Assembly: GCF_029211325.2 (NCBI RefSeq)
Contig: NZ_CP135996.1
Coordinates: 1,302,001-1,366,000, forward strand
Source of the DNA: Caproicibacterium argilliputei
GTDB lineage: Bacteria; Bacillota; Clostridia; Oscillospirales; Acutalibacteraceae
DNA: 64,000 nucleotides
Direction: 5' to 3'
Shown in pieces: positions 26,969 through 34,087 of this stretch (position 1 is its first letter; the number at the start of each line of letters is the position of its first letter). Below the pieces are notes generated by a model. That model worked only from the letters and a program-made list of their open reading frames with translations, was not told where the DNA came from and did no database searches. A program made the position numbers and the translations under genes.

Positions 26969-27036
26969 TAAGTCAAAAAGGGAACAAAGCCATACAAAGA
27001 TTTTACGTTGCATGGCTTTGGTTCTTTTCGACTTAT
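26967..27036. terminator. Long inverted repeat, likely terminator after rnlB
   Basis: AATAAGTC-AAAAGGGAACAAAGCCAT and its near-perfect complement at 27012-27036 can form a stem of about 25 bp around an 18-base loop. There is no long T tract on the + strand, so it is either a bidirectional terminator of weak type or a stabilising 3' end. Confidence 0.5.
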
Positions 27037-27434
27037 TATATGATAGGTTGTAAAATGAAGGTAATTGCCCAATATCCCCGCGTAATGCAAAGAAAAAGCT
27101 GCCCGAAGGCGGCAAAGCAGGATAGCGTATAAGGAATCATGGTCAGGGCAAGAGAATCCTTTTGAGGAAGCTGAGAAAAGAGCACAGTGCAATACTGCTC
27201 CGCATTCAGTCTATTGACTGTTGCTGCGGTAGCAAGAGAATGAATATAGCGCTGGTTTGAGTGCTTTTGACAGTTTCATGCACTTGGCAAGGATGGATCA
27301 TATTCATCCTTGCCAAAACCATCAAGGACCGGTTTAAATCACCTATACTATGATTTATTGTTTGTAACCGCACCTCACACTTAATGGTGGGAGGCCATGT
27401 ATATAATTGTTGATTGTTTTAGAAGGAGAATGGG
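27037..27434. other. Intergenic stretch with one strong hairpin
   Basis: I see no convincing gene here. The one clear structure is a perfect 12-bp hairpin at 27284-27316 (TTGGCAAGGATG, nine-base loop, CATCCTTGCCAA) without a T tract. The 3' end carries the ribosome binding site AGAAGGAGAATGGG for the next gene. Confidence 0.5.
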
Positions 27435-28079
27435 ATGGAAACGATAATTGCTGCTATAATAGCAGCTGTTGTATCTTGTGCAATAGCCTTAGTCTCGAAT
27501 CACATAATTGAGAGGGGTCAAAAAATTCAGACAAATGAATTTTATGCGCAACTAAAAAAACAGCAGGAGCAATTTGAAGCACAGTTGGAATTGCAACGGA
27601 CGCAACATACGGAATCCATAAGAGAACAAGTGCGCCCATTTCTTTGCATCAAGTCAATTAGTGCAGTATATGAAAATAATTTTCTTGTATTTATAATAGC
27701 TTTTAAAAATGTTGGAAATGGGGTTGCAATCAATATTGTTGAAGTTTACCCTGAGAAAGAGAAAATAGAATGTATGTATTCTCATAAATATGGGGACAAG
27801 ATAATACAATATGATTGTCATTTACCCATTGATTATGAATCGAATTGTGCACCGATTAATGAAACATGCCAAGTCCAAATTATACAAAGAGAGAAAATGA
27901 TTTTTTCAAATACAAATACTGATAAAGTTCAGTTTGGATTGATTTTTGAAGATATAGTTGGCAATGAATATCATCAAGAATTTAGCTTTTATTTTAACGA
28001 TTTCAATGGTGAATTTTATAATGGAAAAGTAATAGAGTGTAATAGGGTATATAATTACATACCACAACTACGCCAATGA
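27435..28079 (+). CDS. Unknown membrane-anchored protein
   Basis: The 214-residue product has one N-terminal membrane helix (AIIAAVVSCAIALVSNHII), a short coiled coil (QLKKQQEQFEAQLELQRTQ), and a C-terminal beta-rich domain with AFKNVGNGVAINIVEV. That last motif occurs in many uncharacterised membrane proteins of phages and bacteria that carry an immunoglobulin-like domain. No catalytic motif is visible. The strong ribosome binding site and AT-rich cargo context suggest a real moron gene. Confidence 0.65.
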   Translation: METIIAAIIAAVVSCAIALVSNHIIERGQKIQTNEFYAQLKKQQEQFEAQLELQRTQHTESIREQVRPFLCIKSISAVYENNFLVFIIAFKNVGNGVAINIVEVYPEKEKIECMYSHKYGDKIIQYDCHLPIDYESNCAPINETCQVQIIQREKMIFSNTNTDKVQFGLIFEDIVGNEYHQEFSFYFNDFNGEFYNGKVIECNRVYNYIPQLRQ

Positions 28080-28238
28080 AAGAAAATTTTAAACGTTCAT
28101 TTTCACCAATAAATGGATGTTGGTTTACAGTTCCAATCATCTTGTAAATGTCCGTATAGTTCAAGCAAATATTTCTACTTCATAAATTTTGAAAGGCAAC
28201 GGTGTACGTCATTACGTTTCATGGTTAGAGGTGTTAAT

Positions 28239-28290
28239 ATGGCCAATAGAATTCCCGAATGGAAAGAAGAATATGATGATATTATTTTAA
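28239..28290 (+). other. Short frame interrupted by the IS5-family element
   Basis: ATG 28239 with GAGGTG upstream opens a frame that runs into the insertion. Removing the element and one TTAA copy gives only 23 codons before TAG, so the insertion either hit a very small gene, an already broken gene or non-coding DNA. The sequence 28080-28238 has no recognisable gene. Confidence 0.3.
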
Positions 28291-29423
28291 GGCAACACCG
28301 CACAGAAAAAAAGCTGCGGTAAGAAGCGAGATATGATAAAATAGGTATATGGATAAGCAGATGAGTATGTCAGCTCTGTGCGATGAACTGGCACAGGCGC
28401 GTACGAAGAAAAAAGAATTTCTCGAGCAGATTGAGCGCATCGTTCCATGGGGGAAATGGGTGGCCATGATCAAGCCGTGCTACTACAAAGGAGAGCACGG
28501 AAACAAGCCCTATGATTTGGAACTGATGCTGCGGCTGTATCTGCTGCAAAACCTATATAATCTATCCGACGAAGCAACGGTGGCTGAAACGATCGACAGT
28601 CGTGCCTTTTCGGATTTCTGCGGCGTGGAATCAAGCAATCAGGTGCCGGACGGGGATACGCTGGGAAGATTTCGTAATATTCTCATACAAAACGGTTTGC
28701 AGGAGCAGTTGTTTGCGCAGGTGGCAAATTTGCTGCAACAAAAGGGACTGCTTCTGAAAAAGGGTACCATTGTGGATTCCACCATCATAGCCGCTCCGTC
28801 CTCCACGAAAAATCAGGAGAAGCAGCGAGACCCGGATGCACATCAGGTGAAGAAGGGCAATGCGTGGCACTTTGGCTACAAGGCACATGTTGGGGTGGAT
28901 AAGGATAGCGGGCTTGTTCACACGGTTGAGGTAACGGCCGCCAATGTCCATGATGTCGCCATGACCTCCAAACTGCTGACCGGAGAGGAAAGCGTTGTAT
29001 ACGGAGACAGCGGATATTTGGGAGCGGAAAAGCGCGAGGATGCCATTATAAAGAACAATGCTGGCAAGCGTATCCGTTACAAGTTCAATCGTCGCCCATC
29101 GCAAATCAAAAAGGGTTCCAACAGGTCGCAAGCCCAACTCAAGCGCAGAGAGCACGAAAAGTCATCGGTTCGTGCCAAAGTAGAACATGTTTTTGCCGTT
29201 GTGAAAGGTCTGTTACGGTACCGAAAGACGCGATACCGAGGTCTGCAAAAGCAGACCGCCAAACTGAATATGATGTTTGCGTTGGCGAATCTGATTCTGG
29301 CTGACAGGCCCGGCCTGTCAGTCTGATTGCGTTTGCCTTCGCAGATATAATTGGGAGAGTTCCTCGCTGTTTGCCGCCTTTGGCAGATGGCGTGGATTTT
29401 TTATGCCATTGTGCGGTGTTGCC
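28291..29423 (+). mobile_element. Complete IS5-family insertion sequence
   Basis: The 1133-bp element has perfect 14-bp terminal inverted repeats (GGCAACACCGCACA at 28291-28304 and its complement at 29410-29423) flanked by a TTAA duplication at 28287-28290 and 29424-29427. A 4-bp YTAR-type target is usual for IS5. One transposase gene fills the element. Intact ends and target copies indicate a recent insertion. Confidence 0.9.
28349..29326 (+). CDS. IS5-family transposase
   Basis: The 325-residue protein has the IS5 layout: an N-terminal DUF772-type domain (KPYDLELMLRLYLLQNLYNLSD), then a DDE nuclease with IVDSTIIAAPSS, VYGDSGYLGAEKR and a C-terminal RAKVEHVFAVVKGLLRYRKTRYRG carrying the Glu of the triad. 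The frame is uninterrupted, so the element may be active. Confidence 0.92.
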   Translation: MDKQMSMSALCDELAQARTKKKEFLEQIERIVPWGKWVAMIKPCYYKGEHGNKPYDLELMLRLYLLQNLYNLSDEATVAETIDSRAFSDFCGVESSNQVPDGDTLGRFRNILIQNGLQEQLFAQVANLLQQKGLLLKKGTIVDSTIIAAPSSTKNQEKQRDPDAHQVKKGNAWHFGYKAHVGVDKDSGLVHTVEVTAANVHDVAMTSKLLTGEESVVYGDSGYLGAEKREDAIIKNNAGKRIRYKFNRRPSQIKKGSNRSQAQLKRREHEKSSVRAKVEHVFAVVKGLLRYRKTRYRGLQKQTAKLNMMFALANLILADRPGLSV

Positions 29424-29427
29424 TTAA

Positions 29428-29803
29428 ATCAATACCTTGTCTCATAGTGCATTTAATGATCACTGTATAAATGATTTTGGGGACAAGAATGAAGTTGTTG
29501 ATTTAATTCATTGTGTAAAATATGGTTTAGAGATGAGTGTATACTCTTGTAATGGCGCGAAGGAAGCAGCAGTAAACAGAGGATTCATACAACACGTACA
29601 ATGCTGTAATCCGTACTACCATAAACTTGCAAATTTTTCTGCCGCTTGTTGTAGGCCCTAAAAGGTAATAGAGACTCGTAAATGGCAGTTTTTAGATATC
29701 AAGGTGCCTTACGAAAACGTAATTTGAAGTGGGGCATAAGGGAGATACTTTGTCTATTGACGAAAGAAGATTTGTCTGTTAGGACAAATGCTAAAGGATA
29801 TTT
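29428..29803. other. Stretch without a recognisable gene
   Basis: A 74-codon frame at 29437-29661 lacks a ribosome binding site and resembles nothing I know. The stretch may be debris of the region that received the IS5-family element. Confidence 0.4.
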
Positions 29804-30181
29804 TTATTGCATGATGTTTTTCATAGTACTTATTGTTTTTATGTCTAATACATAATTTGTTGTATCAGTAATATAAATTCCTTTGATCTTTTTTAGTGCT
29901 TCTGGTTTTATATGGTAATTGTCAAAAAAATATTTTAATCTCGTATATTCAGTATTAACAGTTGGCGGATTCTTACCGCTTCCACATAAAAATAGTATAA
30001 AAGAAATATTTTTTATATTTGCATATTCTAATGAAACGAAAGTAAGAAACTGCATTAATTCTCCAATGTGGACTTTGCGATCTCCTGTTGAAGAACTTTC
30101 CATAATAATAAACTCTTTTCCGTTATTCTTGCTTGTAAAAATCTTATCTGGTTTATAATACTTCGAAATATCACTGGCCAA
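29804..30181 (-). CDS. Unknown protein or gene fragment
   Basis: The frame begins at TTG after an in-frame TGA, without a good ribosome binding site, and gives 125 residues. It shows a beta-strand pattern (KEFIIMESSSTGDRK, ISFILFLCGSG, KIKGIYITDTTNYVLDI) that could be part of a nuclease-like fold, but no motif is certain. The weak start suggests a truncated 5' end. Confidence 0.4.
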   Translation of the reverse strand: MASDISKYYKPDKIFTSKNNGKEFIIMESSSTGDRKVHIGELMQFLTFVSLEYANIKNISFILFLCGSGKNPPTVNTEYTRLKYFFDNYHIKPEALKKIKGIYITDTTNYVLDIKTISTMKNIMQ

Positions 30182-30264
30182 GACTGAAAATCAAAGCAAT
30201 TGCAACAACAATAGCGAGCGATTACCTTATATACAAGAAAAGAGAAGGCAACTGACCATCAAAA

Positions 30265-31041
30265 TTAACAACAAATTGATACAAAATCTTCTCCAAAATT
30301 AGTTAAAGAAAGCCAATAGTATTCTGCGCTCAAATCTATATTCTTGACTTCTACACTTTCGGCATCTTCACTGTAAGTTAGAACAGCATTGGTTTTTATC
30401 TCTTCTTCGACAACTTTAAATTCAGAAGGACATGACAAACGAGTAGTTTTTACTTTTTCAAATATTCCCAATCTTATGAAGTTATTGATGTGAGAGGTTA
30501 TATTACTTTTGAATTCTTTTGGAACATCAATTGCATTGCTGCCAACATATGTATATCTGTTATCTATTCGCACCTCAAAGTCTATCAGAGCTTTACGATA
30601 GCTTTTCAGGTAAATTAAACATTTTGCATCTGAAACAGATAACTGCTTTACAATTTCAACAAATGCAGGATGTACTAAGGATGTTGTATCGGAGTTCATT
30701 GATGCACCCAACAAATTTACAAAAAACTCTCTTATTACTTCTTCGTTCGCTGTGTAGCGTAAAGCTTCTATTGTAGGGACGGCTATGGCGGCATCAGGCT
30801 CTTGAATTTTCTCATTTGGAATTTTCTTTTTAGCAAAATATTCAGGAATAGCAACATTCAGGTAATCAGAAATTTGGTCATAGCACCACACCATGCCAGA
30901 GATGGGTGCTAATGCGAGATGGACTACTCCTTGAAGCCCCTTTCCCGCTTCACTTAAAGCAGGATGAAGTAAATCGATATACAATTCTTTTATTGGGACT
31001 TGCTTTGCAAGTTCTCCAAGAGCACTTTCCCTTTTACTCAT
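30265..31041 (-). CDS. DUF4393 / Abi-alpha protein
   Basis: The 258-residue product, ribosome binding site AAAGGGGC before ATG, has the features of this family: YIDLLHPALSEAGKGLQGVVHLALAPI near the N-terminus, split here by a hydrophobic stretch, and FVNLLGASMNSDT...VHPAFVEIVKQLSVSDAKCL in the middle. The C-terminal part has an HTH-like region. The family was named after abortive infection genes of lactococcal plasmids, though the mechanism is not known. Position in the prophage cargo near RnlAB suggests phage defence. Confidence 0.75.
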   Translation of the reverse strand: MSKRESALGELAKQVPIKELYIDLLHPALSEAGKGLQGVVHLALAPISGMVWCYDQISDYLNVAIPEYFAKKKIPNEKIQEPDAAIAVPTIEALRYTANEEVIREFFVNLLGASMNSDTTSLVHPAFVEIVKQLSVSDAKCLIYLKSYRKALIDFEVRIDNRYTYVGSNAIDVPKEFKSNITSHINNFIRLGIFEKVKTTRLSCPSEFKVVEEEIKTNAVLTYSEDAESVEVKNIDLSAEYYWLSLTNFGEDFVSICC

Positions 31042-31162
31042 TTTATATGCCCCTTTACATCAACATTGAATTTATTATATCACATAAAAAGGACCAGCGT
31101 AGTAAAAAATCAGCTTGCTATGCCGAATCTTGCATATTCATATGGCCTTATCTAGCTGAATC

Positions 31163-31537
31163 GTGAGCCATTTGGCTCCGACGGAAACATCACAGAGAGA
31201 TGACAATGAACGTCGGAACCGCATCGGGAATATCCAAACAGGGACAACAGACCGTGGAAAAGAGTTTGCTTGCTGTACAGCTATCCAGAAACAACTGGGA
31301 TTAACTTTGTATTTTGCTGATGCCTATTCTTCGTGGCAACGTGGAAGCAACGAAAATTCCAACGGTTTACTTCGAGAGTTCTACCCGAAAAAAACAAATC
31401 TCGCCTTGGTGCCGCAAGCAGAATTAACTCACAGCCTGTTTCTCATCAATTCCAGACCTCGTAAATGCCTTGGCTGGAAATCCTCTATTCAAGTTTTTCT
31501 ACACGAACTGGCGCACTTGACTTTACAATTCAGCTGA
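31163..31537 (+). pseudogene. IS30-family transposase remnant
   Basis: From about 31240 the frame reads TTDRGKEF, LTLYFADAYSSWQRGSNENSNGLLREF and INSRPRKCLGWKS, the C-terminal half of the IS30 DDE domain including its last catalytic Glu (NEN). The N-terminal HTH and first Asp are absent, and the first 25 codons are unrelated. It is a decayed fragment of roughly 100 residues. Confidence 0.85.
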
Positions 31538-31546
31538 ATTGTAAAG
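31521..31546. repeat. 26-bp perfect palindrome at the end of the IS30 remnant
   Basis: CTTTACAATTCAG is followed directly by its exact complement CTGAATTGTAAAG. The IS30 frame stops inside it. It may be two IS ends joined head to head, or a protein-binding site. Confidence 0.6.
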
Positions 31547-31675
31547 CGAGAATCCATATCATCCCGCAAGGATAGAATCCAGTTGCAAAAAAACTGAGCA
31601 GGATTTGTGCCTTTGTTTGTTTTATGCTTTTTTCGGATCAACTGAAACCAGTATACGCCTTTTTACGAAAAATGT

Positions 31676-31800
31676 ATCCGAATTCGGGAGTTTCGTTTTC
31701 AAAAAGGGATTTTTATTTACAAATCGGGCTTTTCGATTACAAATTGTCAGCTTTCATTTTCAAATTGGGATTCTTGTTTTGCAAATGGGACTCTCACGCT
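31676..31800. repeat. Imperfect tandem repeat, 20-21-bp period, about six copies
   Basis: Units around CAAAT-GGG-TT recur with the conserved C at 31700, 31720, 31740, 31761 and 31782; an extra diverged copy (GAATTCGGGAG) lies before them. The spacing is 20, 20, 21 and 21 bases, close to two helical turns. The array sits about 120 bases before the XRE gene. The rest of 31547-31919 has no gene. Confidence 0.55.
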
Positions 31801-31891
31801 ACAATTCACCCGTTTATTAAATTCTTAATTTGCTAAATTACTGATATAGTAATAATATAACAAATTATGGATTAAACGAACGATAATCGGT

Positions 31892-31920
31892 TATGCTCTT
31901 ACACAAGGGGTAAGAGCATA
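31892..31920 (+). promoter_or_regulatory. Hairpin around the ribosome binding site of the XRE gene
   Basis: An 11-bp perfect stem (TATGCTCTTAC with GTAAGAGCATA) closes a seven-base loop with AAGGG, the ribosome binding site, and ends on the A of the ATG start. As DNA it is also a palindromic operator candidate for the encoded repressor. Confidence 0.6.
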
Positions 31921-32174
31921 TGATAAAAATTTTACTGTCCCGCAAGCTGGGCGAGCTTCGCTGGACGCAGGCAGATCTTGCACGGGCGACCGGCATTCGT
32001 GCAGCGACCATTAACGCAATGTACAATGAGGTCATAGACCGGGTGAACTTGGACCACCTAAGTAAGATTTGCGAAGTGCTGAATTGCGAACTGTCGGATA
32101 TCATGGTTTATGTACCGAACAAGATTAAGACGACCGGCACAAGAGCACAGCAGAGCAAAGTGCGTGACGAATAG
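31920..32174 (+). CDS. XRE-family Cro/C1-type regulator
   Basis: The 84-residue protein is a single helix-turn-helix domain: ILLSRKLGELRWTQADLARATGIRAATINAMYNE is split across helices 1-3, and DHLSKICEVLNCELSDIM forms helices 4-5. The family (YozG-like) represses phage or mobile-element promoters. It is the last gene before the attachment site, with its own leader and operator-like sequences. Confidence 0.85.
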   Translation: MIKILLSRKLGELRWTQADLARATGIRAATINAMYNEVIDRVNLDHLSKICEVLNCELSDIMVYVPNKIKTTGTRAQQSKVRDE

Positions 32175-32260
32175 CGAGGGAAAGCTGATGTGGCATATAT
32201 GTGGCACATGGATTCAATAAAAGCCGCATAAGCACTAGAGGAAATAGAACATTCTGTGCG

Positions 32261-32307
32261 CGTTCGGGACGTAGAAGTCGCTGGTTCAAATCCAGTCACC
32301 TCGACCA
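32261..32307 (+). repeat. 3' half of tRNA-Pro(CGG): probable prophage attachment site
   Basis: The sequence runs from the anticodon loop (TTCGGGA) through CGTAG, a variable region, a T arm (CTGG TTCAAAT CCAG), the acceptor strand CACCTCG, A and an encoded CCA. The 5' half is absent: upstream bases neither pair with CGTAG fully nor supply CGAGGTG. Tailed phages often integrate into tRNA genes and leave a 3' copy at the far end. The complete tRNA and integrase should therefore be at the other end, left of this window. Confidence 0.75.
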
Positions 32308-32315
32308 TAATAGAG

Positions 32316-32357
32316 TCCTTGAAGCCCAGTGCTCATGCGGGTTTCAAGGATTTTTTA
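32316..32357 (+). terminator. Terminator of the tRNA-Pro transcript
   Basis: A 12-bp stem (TCCTTGAAGCCC with GGGTTTCAAGGA, one G-U pair) is followed by T6AT3. It probably is the original terminator of the tRNA, now separated from the intact tRNA by the prophage. Confidence 0.85.
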
Positions 32358-32422
32358 TTTTCAGAAAAATGCGCTTTGGGGTTTACACATTTTTGTTGTT
32401 TCTTTAAAGAAGGCACAGAAAT

Positions 32423-32578
32423 ATGGCGTTATCTATTAGAAAAAAATCGTCGGCTAAGCCATATGGTAGGGATGAAATGATATTCGATGGGATGGCTAAG
32501 GATCGTCTGCTTGCAACGTTGGAACAAAAGTATTTTGAAGAACAAAGCAAGAAAGAATTTCAGAAAGCACTTCATTGA
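32423..32578 (+). CDS. Possible small protein
   Basis: A 51-codon frame gives a basic, helical product (MALSIRKKSSAKPYGRDEM start). It has only a weak ribosome binding site (AAGGCA) and no recognised family. It may be a fragment left at the integration site. Confidence 0.3.
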   Translation: MALSIRKKSSAKPYGRDEMIFDGMAKDRLLATLEQKYFEEQSKKEFQKALH

Positions 32579-32619
32579 TTACTTGAATCAATGTGGACTT
32601 TTGTCGGTAGGGTACAAAT

Positions 32620-32847
32620 TTGGACACTCAATCCGCTCTCGATTCGTCTGCTTTAGAACAGCAGGACCATACCGCCGCATTTGCGGCGATGCTGCAGCTG
32701 CGTGAAACACTGGAACAGATCGAACAGTATTACGCGGCGGTATTTCGTCGTACCGGTTATTTTGCGGCTGTCAGCAAAGAAACATTCTTTTTCTTCGCTG
32801 TTTCCGGCAAAGAATCCGGCAGCCTTACGCTTAGCAGTACCGAATAA
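32620..32847 (+). CDS. Possible small hypothetical protein
   Basis: TTG-started frame of 75 codons ending 11 bases before a good terminator, which is the main reason to keep it. The central part is a plausible helix (FAAMLQLRETLEQIEQYYAAV). The Phe- and Ser-rich C-terminus is unlike a known family, so the true frame is uncertain. Confidence 0.35.
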   Translation: MDTQSALDSSALEQQDHTAAFAAMLQLRETLEQIEQYYAAVFRRTGYFAAVSKETFFFFAVSGKESGSLTLSSTE

Positions 32848-32858
32848 ATGCGAAAAAG

Positions 32859-32898
32859 AACCGCTGCGGCAGCATTTACGCTTCCGCAGCGGTTTTTG
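32859..32898. terminator. Bidirectional terminator
   Basis: AACCGCTGCGG pairs with CCGCAGCGGTT across a 14-base loop, with T residues after it on + and after it on - strand (TTCTTTTT). It can end both the + strand frame before it and the copper-storage gene running towards it. Confidence 0.8.
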
Positions 32899-32928
32899 TA
32901 TGATCTAGGGCACATAGAAAAGTACGAA

Positions 32929-33276
32929 TCACATGGAACGGCATTCCTGTGCACATTTTCGGCACTCTGCCGCACATTTCTGACAATGCTCGTCTTGAAA
33001 CTGCGCACAGCCGGAGGCACATTCCTCACAGAGAAAAGCACAAAGCTGACAAATTTCCTTAATATGTGTGGATTCCATTTCCATAAAGCACGCCGCTTCC
33101 TTACAGATGGCGGCGCAGCCCATCATGTTTTTAATGTGCTCTTTTCGTGCGGCAACATCCGGTTCCTCCAGACAAAGACGAATGCATTCCTGGCAGGCTT
33201 GCGCGCACCGGCTGCACACGTCAATGCAGGATTGCATTTTATCCGTGTTGGTTGTTACGACTCCCATATTTTTCAC
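32929..33276 (-). CDS. Four-helix-bundle Cys-rich copper storage-like protein (Csp/DUF326)
   Basis: The 115-residue product, ribosome binding site AAAGGAGC, has 16 cysteines spaced along four helices: CIDVCSRCAQACQECIRLC, CAAICKEAACFM, CQLCAFLCEECASGC and CQKCAAECRKCAQEC. That is the pattern of Csp3/DUF326 proteins, which bind many Cu(I) ions in the core of the bundle. There is no signal peptide, so it is cytosolic. It follows the zinc-locus genes on the same strand, 61 bases after the last. Confidence 0.85.
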   Translation of the reverse strand: MKNMGVVTTNTDKMQSCIDVCSRCAQACQECIRLCLEEPDVAARKEHIKNMMGCAAICKEAACFMEMESTHIKEICQLCAFLCEECASGCAQFQDEHCQKCAAECRKCAQECRSM

Positions 33277-33337
33277 AGCTCCTTTTGCATGATTACAAGC
33301 AATAGGATTCCACGGCAGGGGAGCTTTATACCAGCGT

Positions 33338-34087
33338 TTACTGATAAGGATAAATGTAATCGCTTACCGGCTGTGCGGATGTGACTTTGCTAACCTGAAT
33401 CTGCGGGTCGGGACTACCCTGAAAAGTTCCTTTTAAGAGGGTTCCCTCCACAGTGACCCAAGCGTTTTCTTTCAAAGAGGCGGCTTTATCGTATTTGCAG
33501 AGAAGCCCCATGGGCGTTAGGTCAGCAGTACAGCAGGTCATCGCCAGTCTGGCGGGAACAAATTCACCGGCGTGAATATTGACTGAATTTTTCAGCACGA
33601 ATCCAGTCATGGTAATGGAGTAGCCAATGTATTTGTTCAGATGTTCATTGATTTCCTCCATCCATGGATAGAAGTCCTGATTGGAAACCGTGATGTGCTT
33701 GTGGGAGGTGTCAAGACCGGAAAGCGTTGTATCTGTATCCTGCTGTTTTTCCGAAGAGGATTGGCGGGTTTCTATTTTTGGCGTGGCAGTCAGTCCGGCG
33801 GCAACGGTCTGCGTGGATTCATGCGGAAGCAGCAAGAGCAAAACCGGAATGATTAAAAGCAGGCAGTGCGCGGAGTGGTTTCGATGCTGCCGAAAACGAA
33901 TCGTTGGCAGACGGAAAATGCCGAATCCGATTAGAATGGCGGCGCCAAGAAAGAGAAATGGGCGAATACGCGGCGCAACGTAAGAAAGGTACTTTCCGCT
34001 TGCGGCGTAGAAGAGCAGCAGAGTGCCCGCGCCGAATTCACAGATACACTCGGTCAGCGCCTGACGGCTTCCAATTCTCAGTTTCAT
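33338..34087 (-). CDS. TIGR03943/DUF1980 membrane protein (YcgQ-like)
   Basis: Start set at ATG 34087 with GAAAGGAGGCATCTT upstream; a longer frame would run into the partner gene. The 249-residue product has two N-terminal membrane helices (TLLLFYAASGKYLSYVAP region and IRPFLFLGAAILIGFGIF), a third (CLLLIIPVLLLLLP), then an extracellular OB-fold-like domain with MTGFVLKN and ARLAMTCCTAD. This family always pairs with the COG0701 permease, as here where the genes overlap by four bases. Substrate unknown. Confidence 0.85.
   Translation of the reverse strand: MKLRIGSRQALTECICEFGAGTLLLFYAASGKYLSYVAPRIRPFLFLGAAILIGFGIFRLPTIRFRQHRNHSAHCLLLIIPVLLLLLPHESTQTVAAGLTATPKIETRQSSSEKQQDTDTTLSGLDTSHKHITVSNQDFYPWMEEINEHLNKYIGYSITMTGFVLKNSVNIHAGEFVPARLAMTCCTADLTPMGLLCKYDKAASLKENAWVTVEGTLLKGTFQGSPDPQIQVSKVTSAQPVSDYIYPYQ

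Noticed and set aside
29437..29661. 74-codon + strand frame after the IS element
   Set aside because: No ribosome binding site and no resemblance to known proteins; kept only as part of the gap entry.
31676..31800. CRISPR array
   Set aside because: The repeats are imperfect, abut each other without spacers of constant length and have no cas genes nearby.
32195..32307. Complete tRNA gene
   Set aside because: The 5' acceptor strand CGAGGTG and a D arm are missing; the 5' side of the anticodon stem does not pair fully.
32108..32308. Minus-strand frame with the string GFEPATSTSRT
   Set aside because: This string is the well-known false translation across the 3' end of a tRNA; the DNA is the tRNA-Pro fragment.
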